Of a stretch of 64,000 nucleotides of DNA, positions 7,716-16,241 are shown piece after piece; position 1 is the stretch's first letter; the number at the start of each line of letters is the position of its first letter. The DNA comes from Nocardia africana NBRC 100379 (GTDB lineage: Bacteria > Actinomycetota > Actinomycetes > Mycobacteriales > Mycobacteriaceae): assembly GCF_001612635.1 (NCBI RefSeq), contig NZ_BDAV01000013.1, positions 186,001-250,000 on the forward strand, given 5' to 3'. A program made the position numbers and the translations under genes. Below the pieces are notes generated by a model that had not been told where the DNA came from, did not search any database, and was given only the letters and a program-made list of their open reading frames with translations.

Positions 7716-9281
7716 GCTGAAGCCGACCGCCTGGTCACCCCAGGCGGTGTGCAGATCGTGATCGGGATCGTCGATGACCCGGTCCACGGCGTCGACAACC
7801 AGTGTCGTGCGGGTGGATTCGCGGTAGGGCGGCCAATGCTTCGAGCCGTCCAGCGCCGCGGGCACCCCGTGCTCGGCGAAGGCCAGCCAGCGCCGCATCA
7901 TCCGGCCCGAGACCTCGCTCGCGACCTTGCGACCGCCCAGCCAGAAGGTCGGGTCGTGATCGAAGGAGCCGAAATTGCCGAAGATGTACGGCAATTCGGT
8001 GGCGTGGCCGGCGCCCACGCGCGCCGCCTTCAGCATCGGCGTGGCCTGATCGAAGCGGTACATCCAGGTGCGGCTGTGCCGGGAATGCGCATCGGCGACC
8101 CAGTGCGCCGGCATCCGGAACGCCGCATCGGTCGACATCGCCAGCGCGCCGCGCGTCTTGGCCAGATCCGGGTAGGCGGAGGTGATTTCGGCGATCCGCT
8201 CGTGCGACAGCCCGGGGTGTTCCCCCGCGACGGCGTTGAGCATCGCGTTCACCGCATCCGGTGTGACCGGCATGATCGGCGAGCGGAACAGCCGGAACAG
8301 CGACGCCTCGTCCTTGTTGGTCCCGATGATCAGCGGTACGCGATGCGAGCGGCCCTGCTGGAAGCGGTCGGTCGGATAGGTGGGCAGCAGATCACCGTCC
8401 ACCACCGGCGCCGCGGCCAGGCGCCCGGGCGACTGCAGCGGCACCTCGTCCAGCAGGATGCCGGCCGCGTCCACGATCCGCTCGATGGGGCATTCCAGCA
8501 GTTCCCCGGCACGTTCGGGCGGCAGATCCATCAATTCCAGGAAACGGCTCGCCACCCCGGCGGCCCGATCGGGGCCGAAGACGGTGGTAGCGGGTGGACT
8601 CTGCGCGATGGCGCGATGGAACAGGCCCGCGGCCCGCGGCGAGGTCAGCAGCGCGGTGACGCATCCCGCGCCGGAGGATTCGCCGAAGACCGTGACGTTG
8701 CCCGGATCACCGCCGAAGGCGGCGGCATTGTCGCGCACCCATTCCAGGGCCGCTATCTGATCGTGCAGGCCGAGGTTGGCGACGAACCCGTCGCCCAGCG
8801 AGGACAGATCGAGGAAGCCGAGTGCGCCGAGCCGATAGTTGACCGCGACGATCACCACGTCGCCCATCTCGACCATCCGGCAGCCGTCGTAGATCGCCTG
8901 GGCCGCCGTGCCCAGACAGTAGGCGCCGCCGTGCAGCCAGACCATCACCGGACGCGGCTGCACCGGTTGGGCGGCCGGTGCCCACACGTTGACCCACAGG
9001 CAGTCCTCGCCCATGCGCAGCCCCGAGTCCACGGGCACCATATCGCCCATGGTCTGCGGCGCGATCTCGCCGAATTCGGTGCAGTCACGCACTCCCGACC
9101 AGGGTTCGGGCGGTTCCGGCCGCGCGAACCGCTTCGGGCCCGCGGGTGCCGCGGCGTAGGGGATACTGCGCCACGCGTGAACCGATCCCGTGCGGAATCC
9201 GCGTACCGCACCGCTGGTCGTGTGGGCGACGGGTCCGGCAGTGTCCTCGACCGGAGTCGCCTCGAAGAATTGAGTGCTCAT
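7713..9281 (-). CDS. Type-B carboxylesterase / para-nitrobenzyl esterase family
   Basis: 522 aa from the ATG at 9281, which follows GAGGAGGT at good spacing. It is an alpha/beta hydrolase of the carboxylesterase/cholinesterase group. The nucleophile elbow is FGESSGAG, the oxyanion strand is PVMVWLHGGAYCLG, the acid residue lies in NKDEASLF, and the catalytic His in VGAGHATELPYIFG. It hydrolyses carboxylic esters; no export signal is evident. The SelT-like gene lies 58 bp upstream on the same strand. A 7-bp inverted repeat (CGTACTC at 9294-9300, GAGTACG at 9312-9318) sits before its ribosome-binding site. Confidence 0.92.
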   Translation of the reverse strand: MSTQFFEATPVEDTAGPVAHTTSGAVRGFRTGSVHAWRSIPYAAAPAGPKRFARPEPPEPWSGVRDCTEFGEIAPQTMGDMVPVDSGLRMGEDCLWVNVWAPAAQPVQPRPVMVWLHGGAYCLGTAAQAIYDGCRMVEMGDVVIVAVNYRLGALGFLDLSSLGDGFVANLGLHDQIAALEWVRDNAAAFGGDPGNVTVFGESSGAGCVTALLTSPRAAGLFHRAIAQSPPATTVFGPDRAAGVASRFLELMDLPPERAGELLECPIERIVDAAGILLDEVPLQSPGRLAAAPVVDGDLLPTYPTDRFQQGRSHRVPLIIGTNKDEASLFRLFRSPIMPVTPDAVNAMLNAVAGEHPGLSHERIAEITSAYPDLAKTRGALAMSTDAAFRMPAHWVADAHSRHSRTWMYRFDQATPMLKAARVGAGHATELPYIFGNFGSFDHDPTFWLGGRKVASEVSGRMMRRWLAFAEHGVPAALDGSKHWPPYRESTRTTLVVDAVDRVIDDPDHDLHTAWGDQAVGFS

Positions 9282-9339
9282 CTCGCACCTCCTCGTACTC
9301 CCTGTAACCGAGAGTACGTCCGAGATCATTCGTACCGCG

Positions 9340-9612
9340 TCAGCCTCGATCGATGTGGCCGAGGTCGCGGGCGGGATCGATGCGGTCGCGCACGCGCTGT
9401 TTCAGCCCGGCGATATCCGGGAAGCCGCCGTCGGCTCGACGCTCCCAGATCTGCTCACCGTCCACGGTGATCCGGAAGACGCCGCCGGTTCCGGGAACCA
9501 GTGCCACCTCATCGAGGTCGGTGCCGAAGGTGTTCAGCAATTCCTGAGCCATCCATCCGGCCCGTAGCAACCACCGGCATTGCGTGCAGTATTCGATCGC
9601 GATTCGCGCCAT
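9340..9612 (-). CDS. SelT/SelW/SelH family redox protein (Cys form)
   Basis: 90 aa. The protein starts MARIAIEYCTQCRWLLRA: a beta strand followed by CxxC (Cys9/Cys12), the redox motif of the Rdx/SelW thioredoxin-like fold, with Cys replacing selenocysteine. The rest (FRITVDGEQIWERRADGGFPDIAGLKQRVRD, split here for reading) matches the family's conserved second half. Members are small cytosolic thiol proteins of ill-defined substrate. A strong palindrome 100 bp upstream (9711-9729) overlaps a plausible promoter. Confidence 0.88.
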   Translation of the reverse strand: MARIAIEYCTQCRWLLRAGWMAQELLNTFGTDLDEVALVPGTGGVFRITVDGEQIWERRADGGFPDIAGLKQRVRDRIDPARDLGHIDRG

Positions 9613-9710
9613 GCGGTGACCCTACTGAGGGCCCGGATTCCCGGTAGTCACCGCGCGGCTGTCCACGTTAACGGCAACTCCTTCGCTATCTATTCTAATC
9701 GGAAATGTAT

Positions 9711-9729
9711 TCCCATTATGGTAATGGGA
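9711..9729. promoter_or_regulatory. Perfect 8+3+8 dyad in an AT-rich island upstream of the SelT-like gene
   Basis: TCCCATTA-TGG-TAATGGGA is a perfect inverted repeat. It lies in a markedly AT-rich stretch (about 9685-9745) in otherwise GC-rich DNA. On the minus strand a -10-like TAGAAT (9697 to 9692) lies 13 bp downstream, so the dyad would cover the -35 region. This is operator-like architecture. The overall shape recalls metal-regulator boxes, but I cannot assign a regulator. Confidence 0.5.
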
Positions 9730-9756
9730 GACCACTGGGAACTTTTTACGAGCCGG

Positions 9757-10170
9757 TTACGATTCGATATCTCCGTCGACGTAGACCCACCGGCCGTCGA
9801 CTCGGGCAAACCTGCTGCACTCGGAGAGCACGCCGCGCCTGCCGTCGTATCGGTAGGTGGCGCGGAATTCGACCACTCCGGTGTCGTCGAACAGGCCGCC
9901 CGCTTCGGTGCCGAAGACCTGCAGCGATATCCAGCGCTGCGCGGGATCCAGTACCAGCCGGCGCGGCCGGGTCCGCGGATGCCACGTCCGCAGCAGATAG
10001 TCGCGATCGCCGACGGCGAAGGCGGTGTAGCGCGAACGCATCAGCGCCTCGGCGGTCGGCGCCGGGCGGGTGCCGTCCAGGCGCGGGCCGCAGCACTGCC
10101 CGAACTCGTCGCCGCTACCGCACGGACAGCGGTCGGTGTCGTCCGGACGCTCGGGAAAGGTGTCGGCCAT
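9757..10170 (-). CDS. YchJ-family protein with SEC-C zinc motif
   Basis: 137 aa. The N-terminus carries the SEC-C-like zinc-binding cluster CPCGSGDEFGQCC (about residues 15-27). The body follows the YchJ/UPF0225 pattern (ALMRSRYTAFAVGDRDYLLRTWHP and LFDDTGVVEFRATYR), an NTF2-like fold. Biochemical function is not established for the family. It is 24 bp downstream of the small helical gene and probably shares its transcript. Confidence 0.9.
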   Translation of the reverse strand: MADTFPERPDDTDRCPCGSGDEFGQCCGPRLDGTRPAPTAEALMRSRYTAFAVGDRDYLLRTWHPRTRPRRLVLDPAQRWISLQVFGTEAGGLFDDTGVVEFRATYRYDGRRGVLSECSRFARVDGRWVYVDGDIES

Positions 10171-10194
10171 CGGACGATTATCGCCGCCGGCGAT

Positions 10195-10614
10195 TCACCT
10201 GTTCCGGCGGCGGCCGAAGACGGCCGGCACATCCGCTCGGCCGATGCGGTCGAGTTCCTCGGCCAGCCGGGCGGTTTCGCCGTACCAGTCACGCAGTTCG
10301 TGCAGGGTCGGCGCGGGTTCGGAATCGAGGTGATGCCCGGCCCGCGACAGCGTCGCCCACAATCCGGCGACCCGGCCCGCGACGTCGGGGCCGGCGCAGC
10401 TGTCCAGCGCCAGTAGCTGGGCGCGCATACTGCACCGGGCCAGGGGCGGCGACACCCGCGCCCACAGCCGGTCCACCGACTGCTCCAGCGCGATCCGCAG
10501 GATCCACACGGTCGCCCGCGACCACAGGCCGCCCGCGTCGGTGACCGTGCCGTCGAGCAGTTCCGCGGCCGCCGCCAGGCGTTGCGCCACGGTCGGGCTC
10601 ACGGATTCAGCCAT
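10195..10614 (-). CDS. Small all-helical protein paired with the Rad50-like ATPase
   Basis: 139 aa from the ATG at 10614, which lies inside the end of the upstream ATPase gene (16-bp overlap), so the two are translationally coupled. The sequence is predicted to be entirely helical. It has a conserved-looking middle (WILRIALEQSVDRLWARVSP) and LSRAGHHLDSE, but no recognisable catalytic motif; the spacing of Arg and His in SRAGHH does not fit the HEPN Rx4-6H motif. I do not recognise the family. Overlap implies it works with the ATPase as a partner or regulator. Confidence 0.75.
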   Translation of the reverse strand: MAESVSPTVAQRLAAAAELLDGTVTDAGGLWSRATVWILRIALEQSVDRLWARVSPPLARCSMRAQLLALDSCAGPDVAGRVAGLWATLSRAGHHLDSEPAPTLHELRDWYGETARLAEELDRIGRADVPAVFGRRRNR

Positions 10615-13004
10615 GTCACGAATCTCTTCGTCCCAGAGATCACATCGCCCGAGCGGCGCTGGATGCGGATGTGCGCTCCGGCGGTGGCATCGCGCACGAC
10701 CGCGCGCGCCCACGGCGCCTCCCGGTCGAGATAGTCGTTGAGATCATCGACCCGGTCCGGGACACCGAAGACCGCGAGAGCGACCGTCTCCCAGGTGGTC
10801 CGGGCCCGATCGACGCGGCGCTGCACCTCGCGGTGATCGATCCCGGCGGCCAGCAGTTCCCGCCGGGCGCGGGCCAATGCGGCCGCCTCGATCGCCGATC
10901 GGCAGCAGGTGATGACCAGTTCGGTCGCGATCGGCTTGGGCAGCTGCCTGGTGCGTAGCAGGGCCCGGGCGTCGGCGAGATAGCGCTGCACCGGATCCTC
11001 GACCGCGCGCACCTCGACCCGCGAGTGTTCACGCCGCTGCACATCGAGAACCGTTGCGTCCAAACGCAACCGGCGCACCGCCTCGGCCAGCCGCTCGTCG
11101 TGGGTGAACACGATCACCTGGCGTCCGCTGCGCGCCACCGCGGCCAGCACGCGGGCGAGTCCGTCGACCTTCGCCGGGTCCATCGCCTGTACCGGGTCGT
11201 CGATCATGACGAATCCGAACGGACTTTCGGCCACCGTGGCCCGCGGCAGGAACAGGGCCAGGCCCAACGCGTGCAGTTCGCCCTGGCTCATCACTCCGAG
11301 CGCGGCGGCGCCGGAGTCGTCCACGGTGACGTCGAGCAGCACCTTGCGACTGGCGCCGGCGTTGCCCTGCAGGCGAATCGCGCCGAGATCCACATTGCTG
11401 CGCTGGCGCAATCCGCCCCAGATGCGCCGGGCGTGCTCGGCCAGCGGGGCGAGGCGTTCGTCGCGCAGGCCGGCGGCGGCCGACTTCAGCCAGTCCTCGG
11501 CGCGGCGGACGGTACGCAGCTCGGCCTCGGCCGCGGCCACCAGCCGCGCCTCGTGCAACCAGGTGGCGATGCGCGGGACCAGCGGCGTCCACACCGCATC
11601 GATGCGATCGAGTTCCTTGTGCACGGCTCGCTGCAACACGTCCAGCCGCACGGCGAGTTCGGCGTGCGCGCCGCGCATCCGGGCCGCCAGCGTGGCGCCC
11701 GCTTCTACCTCGAGCAAGGCGGACCAGGCTGTCCAGGCACGATGCGCGTCCACGGGATCGATATTGGGTGCGGCGATGGTCGATTCCAGTTCCGGCGGCA
11801 CGGGTTCGATCAGCGCCCGAGCCGCGGCGATCGCCTCGCCCAGCGCCCCCCGGGCGGCGGTCAGGACGGCGGCGCGCCGCTCGACGGCCTCGATCCGGGC
11901 CGTCGCCTCGCGCCGCCACCGCGAATCGAGCCGGCCGTGGCCACAGACCGGACAGGGGCATTCGCCGTCCTCGGTGTGGTCGCGGGCGCCACGCAGCAGT
12001 TCGACCACGCGGAGTTCGGCTTCCAGGTCGCCGGTCGCCAGGTCCAGCAGTTCGGCGGTGCTCCGCTCCACCGCCTCGGCGGCGGCCTCGACCTGGGCGG
12101 GAGCCGGGATGCGCAGCCGTGCGACGGCCTGCAGTGCCGCGACGCCGCCGGGGTCGTGGCGGGCGCCGGCGAGTTCGTGGGCGATCGCGGACAGGTCCGG
12201 TGTGGGTGCGCGCAGCATGTCGGCGACGTGCTCGGCGCGCTCGTCGGCGACGGTGCTCAGTTCGTCCAGCAGGGCCTGCCGGCCGTCCCGGGACTGTTTC
12301 GCGGCGCGTTCCAATTCGATTCGGCGCGTGCGGGTCCGGTCCAGGGCGGCACTGATGTCGTCGAGCCCGAGCAGCCGATGCAGGGCGTCGAACAGGTCGC
12401 TGGGGCGGCCGTCGACCACCGCGCCGAGTTCGCTGTAGGACAGGAACGGCCGATACAGCTCCAGGGCGCGCGCCCAGTCCTGCGGCCGGAATTCGGCACT
12501 GTCGCTGCCGTTTTCGCGCTGCGTCCAGCTACCTCCGGCCAGGTCGTCACCGTCCGCCCAGGTGCGTTCGATCGTGAACGGGCCGCGTTCCTGCGCGATC
12601 AGATCGATCGCGATCCGGGGAGCCTTCTCGCAGTGCATATTCCGCCAGCCGTCGCGCCAGACCGCGGATCTGCCCTCCCAGCGCCGGTTGACGCCGGTGA
12701 GTGCCAGTTCCGTGGCCTCGGCGAAACTCGACTTGCCCGACCCGTTGCGACCGACCACCAGCGTCAGACCGGGTCCGGGCGCGATGCGCAGGACGGCCTC
12801 ACGACCGATTCCGCGGAAGCCACGGACGCGGATGGCACGCAGGAACACTCCGGACCGCGGCCCGGCGCCGCCCGCCTCGGCGGACTCCCCCAGCGCCGCC
12901 AGCACCGTCTGCGCTACCTCCGGGCTCACCGACGAATCCGCCTGCAGCCGAGCCGAAACCAGGTCTCGTAGTCGCGGCGCGACCTCCCCCTGCTCTTGCC
13001 CCAC
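10599..13004 (-). CDS. Rad50/SMC-like AAA ATPase with zinc-hook motif
   Basis: 801 aa from the GTG at 13004, preceded by GGGAGGGG. An N-terminal region is followed by a RecF/SMC head: VRGFRGIG, then Walker A GRNGSGKSS at about residues 85-93. The central helical region contains a Rad50-type hook CPVCG at 351-355. The second half of the head has an ABC-type signature MSQGE (about 572), Walker B FVMIDDP (598-604) and a His-containing switch FTHDE (634). A helical C-terminal extension of about 170 aa follows. It is shorter than SbcC. Such ATPases act on DNA ends or in phage defence; which applies here is not known. Confidence 0.88.
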   Translation of the reverse strand: MGQEQGEVAPRLRDLVSARLQADSSVSPEVAQTVLAALGESAEAGGAGPRSGVFLRAIRVRGFRGIGREAVLRIAPGPGLTLVVGRNGSGKSSFAEATELALTGVNRRWEGRSAVWRDGWRNMHCEKAPRIAIDLIAQERGPFTIERTWADGDDLAGGSWTQRENGSDSAEFRPQDWARALELYRPFLSYSELGAVVDGRPSDLFDALHRLLGLDDISAALDRTRTRRIELERAAKQSRDGRQALLDELSTVADERAEHVADMLRAPTPDLSAIAHELAGARHDPGGVAALQAVARLRIPAPAQVEAAAEAVERSTAELLDLATGDLEAELRVVELLRGARDHTEDGECPCPVCGHGRLDSRWRREATARIEAVERRAAVLTAARGALGEAIAAARALIEPVPPELESTIAAPNIDPVDAHRAWTAWSALLEVEAGATLAARMRGAHAELAVRLDVLQRAVHKELDRIDAVWTPLVPRIATWLHEARLVAAAEAELRTVRRAEDWLKSAAAGLRDERLAPLAEHARRIWGGLRQRSNVDLGAIRLQGNAGASRKVLLDVTVDDSGAAALGVMSQGELHALGLALFLPRATVAESPFGFVMIDDPVQAMDPAKVDGLARVLAAVARSGRQVIVFTHDERLAEAVRRLRLDATVLDVQRREHSRVEVRAVEDPVQRYLADARALLRTRQLPKPIATELVITCCRSAIEAAALARARRELLAAGIDHREVQRRVDRARTTWETVALAVFGVPDRVDDLNDYLDREAPWARAVVRDATAGAHIRIQRRSGDVISGTKRFVTWLNP

Positions 13005-13376
13005 TACCCCTCCCGGCCCTCGCGCACGACTCGTCGTCGCGAACGCTACCGGAGAACCGGCCCGGGCGGGACGCATGGCCATCGAGCGGTCGAACCGCCC
13101 GATGTCCACCCCTCGGCCGTCCCGGCCGGGCAGTTCCACGGGTTACACCCCTGACGGGTGGCTCGGTTCAACCGAACAGGTCAGAATGCCAGAGATCACG
13201 ATCATTCACAACAGTGCTTGATCCTGCAATCACATTCCGCGCCAGGGCAATTCATCTCGCAATCCATGAGCGAACCCGGTTGCGACCGCCCGGCCGGCGG
13301 CTCCGCCAACCGGCCGCGCGATGTTGTCGGTGGGGTCGGGTACAAATCCGGGGGTACCGAACGAACGGGGGAACAC
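13005..13376. promoter_or_regulatory. Divergent intergenic region between the Rad50-like gene and the SWIM module
   Basis: 372 bp without a convincing gene. It must hold promoters for both divergent operons. A perfect 7-bp stem (CGGCCGG at 13291-13297, CCGGCCG at 13310-13316, 12-nt loop) lies about 60 bp before the SWIM start. A relatively AT-rich patch (about 13180-13260) is the likeliest promoter zone. Nothing else stands out. Confidence 0.5.
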
Positions 13377-16241
13377 GTGACGACCTCTCCGGCCGCGACC
13401 TATGCCGTCACCGCCGACAATGTGCTGGCCCTGGCGCCCGACGCCGCGTCGGTGAGCGCCGCCCGCAAGCTCACCACCGCATGGCTGGGCACCGGCGTCC
13501 ACGGCAGCGCGCTGTGGGGGCGGTGCAAGGGCAGTGGAGCGACGCCATATCAGACGATCGTCGATCTGTCGGGGCCCGCCTATCGCTGCTCGTGCCCCAG
13601 CCGGAAATTTCCCTGCAAACATGCGCTGTCGCTGTTACTGCTCTGGTCGCAAGGCACCGTCGCGGCGGCCGACGCCCCCGCCGACTTCGCGGCCGAGTGG
13701 CTGGCGGGCCGGGCCGAACGGGCCGCGAAACCGGCCGAGCCGGCGACGCGCGCGACCAAACAGTCGACGCTCGACCAACGACGGGCGCGAGTGACCGCCG
13801 GACTCGACGATCTCGACGTGTGGCTCAGCGACCAGATCCGTACCGGCCTGGCCCAGGCCGACCATTCCGCGGCGGCCCTGGAGGCCGTGGCCGCCCGCAT
13901 GGTGGATTCACAGGCGCCGGGGGTGGCGGCAGCATTGCGGCAACTGCCGCGCCGCACCCTCGGCGTCGAACAGTGGCCGGCGATTCTGCTCAGCGAATAC
14001 GCCCGGTTGCATCTGCTGATCGGTGCGCACCGGCGGCTCGACGAACTGCCGCCCGCGCTGGCTGCGGGCGTGCGCGCCCATATCGGCTATCCGGCCAAGG
14101 CCGAGGAGGTCCGCGGCGGCGAGCCCGCGGTCCGCGACCGGTGGATGGTGCTCGGGGTGCGGATCACCGAGGAGGAACGGGTCTTCACCCGCCGCACTCT
14201 GCTGCTGGGCCGGGACACACAACGCTGGGCCCATGTCCTCGACCACAGCTTCGGCAGTGCGAGTTTCGCCGGCGAGCTGCCGATTCCGGGCACCATGGTC
14301 GAGGCGGACCTGCACTACTACCCGGGGGCGATGCCGCTGCGCGCGGTCTGGGGCGTACGCCACGGCGAACCGGAACCGTTCACCACCATCGTGTCGGAGT
14401 CCGCGTCCATCGCCGGACAGCTCGAGGCCCACGCGCGGGCATTGGGCGCCGATCCGTGGTTGCGTGGGTGGCCGATGCTGCTGGCGGACGTGGTCCCCAG
14501 CCCGGGAACGGCCGGCTGGTATCTCGCCGAGCCGGACGGCACAGCGGTGCCCATCGCCGCGACCGTCGAGGTCCCGTGGCAGTTGATCGGACTGTCGGGC
14601 GGTCATCCGTTGACGGTGATCGGTGAATGGACCGCGGCCGGATTCGTTCCCGTCTCGGCTCTGGTGGCCGGCGAACTCGTCGGGGTCGAGACCGAATCGC
14701 TCGAGGCGATACCGACCCCTGGTACCGCGGTCCCGGCCTCGTCGGAGACGATCGTGCCGGTTGCGCTGCTGGGAACGGCCCGGCGCACGCTCGAGCCGAG
14801 CGGGCCGGCCGCCGCGGTGAGCGCAGCCGCTCGCGCCGACACTCCCGAACACGCCGTGCTGGGGGCGGCGGCGCTGCAGGAGCTCTATCACCGCGGCGGG
14901 GTGCCACCGGTCCGGGCCGAGTTGCCGGGCCCGGCCGCCGACGACGATCGCGCCCAGTTGCCGCGGGCAGCGGCGCAGCGGCTGCGACACCTGCTGGCGG
15001 ACGGCTCACCGATGCTCGCGGAATGGTTCGAGGCCGCGCTGCCCGGCGACCGGCGCGCACCCGACGCACTCTGCGCCACGCTTCTCGAGGCCGCGAGAAG
15101 CCAAGCCGCCCTGCGGGTTCCGCTGCTGCGCCTGGCGGGCGCCCGGGGCCGGTGGCTGGCGGCGCTGCATCCCCGCTGGCGACCGTTGCTGCGGACCGGT
15201 GACGACGATCCCCAGGTGTGGACGCACGGCCGGCCCGCCGAACGCCGGAGCTGGCTGGCCGCGCTGCGCGCCCGCGACGCCGCGGCCGCCCGGCACGCCC
15301 TCACCGACACCTGGAGCCGGGAGCCGGCGCGCGGCCGGGCCGAACTGCTGGCGGTGCTGGCGGCCGGAGTCGGACCCGAGGACGAGCCGCTGCTCGAATC
15401 GGCCCTCGACGACGCGCGGCCCGAAGTTCGCCGCACGGCCGCCGATCTCCTCGCCCACCTGCCGGATTCGGCGTTCGCGGAACGGATGCGTGAGCGCGCC
15501 GGCCGGTGGCTGACCGTCCGGTCCGGCCGGCTCGAGGCGCACCTGCCGCGCGATCTCGACGACGCGGCTCGCCGCGACGGACTCGCCGACCGGCTCGACC
15601 CGGTGGCCTACCGCCGCGACGGTGGGGCGGACGTGGATGCCGAACGGCTGCGCCGACTGATGGCCGCCACCCCGCTGCGACATTGGGAACAGCTGTGCGG
15701 CTCCGCGGAGGCCGCCACGGCGCTGCGGCTGCCCGACGACATCCTCGGACCGGTCGCCGCGGGGTGGGCGGAAGCCGCTCTCGCGCAGGGTGATTCCGAC
15801 TGGGCGATTCCGTTGTTCGAGGTGCTGACCACCACGCCCACCCTGGGTGCGGATCCGCGACTGCGACAGCAGTTGTTCGCCCTGCTGCCGATCGACCGGC
15901 GGGTGCGGTACCTGTGCGGCCTGGACAGCAGTTGGCTGGCCGAACTCGAACTGCTCGTCTCGGCGCTCCCGCGGCCGTGGCCACAGTCGCTGGCCGAACA
16001 CCTGGTCCGGCTGCTGCTCGATCGCGCCCATCTGGCCGCCGCCCGTCCCGGCGCGGCCGGGCTGTCCCCCGCCTCCTATCGCACGCTGCTGCGCAGTGCC
16101 GCGATCAACTTCCCGGTCCGCGCCGTCGCGGCGGTGACCGTCGCCGCCCGCCGCTGCGCGGACCCGTACTGGCAGAGCGCCTTCGACCGCCTCGCCGACG
16201 ATCTGACCCAACGCACCCTGATGCTCGAGGAGCTGGCATGA
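13377..16241 (+). CDS. SWIM zinc-finger protein fused to a DUF5691-like domain
   Basis: 954 aa from the GTG at 13377, preceded by ACGGGGGA. The N-terminal part contains a SWIM zinc finger, YRCSCPSRKFPCKHALSL (CxCx6CxH), at about residues 64-81; SWIM fingers bind DNA or proteins. From about residue 459 (VPVALLGTARRTLEP) the protein matches the beginning of DUF5691-type helical-repeat proteins, usually a separate gene, and ends with a long alpha-helical repeat region. It opens a four-gene module; its stop overlaps the next start by 4 bp. The biochemical role is unknown, and a substrate-recognition function for the MoxR/VWA machine is inference. Confidence 0.88.
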   Translation: MTTSPAATYAVTADNVLALAPDAASVSAARKLTTAWLGTGVHGSALWGRCKGSGATPYQTIVDLSGPAYRCSCPSRKFPCKHALSLLLLWSQGTVAAADAPADFAAEWLAGRAERAAKPAEPATRATKQSTLDQRRARVTAGLDDLDVWLSDQIRTGLAQADHSAAALEAVAARMVDSQAPGVAAALRQLPRRTLGVEQWPAILLSEYARLHLLIGAHRRLDELPPALAAGVRAHIGYPAKAEEVRGGEPAVRDRWMVLGVRITEEERVFTRRTLLLGRDTQRWAHVLDHSFGSASFAGELPIPGTMVEADLHYYPGAMPLRAVWGVRHGEPEPFTTIVSESASIAGQLEAHARALGADPWLRGWPMLLADVVPSPGTAGWYLAEPDGTAVPIAATVEVPWQLIGLSGGHPLTVIGEWTAAGFVPVSALVAGELVGVETESLEAIPTPGTAVPASSETIVPVALLGTARRTLEPSGPAAAVSAAARADTPEHAVLGAAALQELYHRGGVPPVRAELPGPAADDDRAQLPRAAAQRLRHLLADGSPMLAEWFEAALPGDRRAPDALCATLLEAARSQAALRVPLLRLAGARGRWLAALHPRWRPLLRTGDDDPQVWTHGRPAERRSWLAALRARDAAAARHALTDTWSREPARGRAELLAVLAAGVGPEDEPLLESALDDARPEVRRTAADLLAHLPDSAFAERMRERAGRWLTVRSGRLEAHLPRDLDDAARRDGLADRLDPVAYRRDGGADVDAERLRRLMAATPLRHWEQLCGSAEAATALRLPDDILGPVAAGWAEAALAQGDSDWAIPLFEVLTTTPTLGADPRLRQQLFALLPIDRRVRYLCGLDSSWLAELELLVSALPRPWPQSLAEHLVRLLLDRAHLAAARPGAAGLSPASYRTLLRSAAINFPVRAVAAVTVAARRCADPYWQSAFDRLADDLTQRTLMLEELA

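Noticed and set aside
9622..9666. 14-codon leader peptide (minus strand, GTG start after GAAGGAG) upstream of the SelT-like gene
   Set aside because: Spacing from the RBS is long (11 nt) and no regulatory codon run is present; too weak to report as a gene.
10195..10614. HEPN-type RNase reading of the small partner protein
   Set aside because: The Rx4-6H motif is not met (the Arg and His in SRAGHH are too close), so no nuclease call is made.
11025..12971. 648-codon plus-strand frame opposite the Rad50-like ATPase
   Set aside because: Low-information Gly/Arg/Gln-rich shadow; the minus-strand frame has Walker A, Walker B and a zinc hook.
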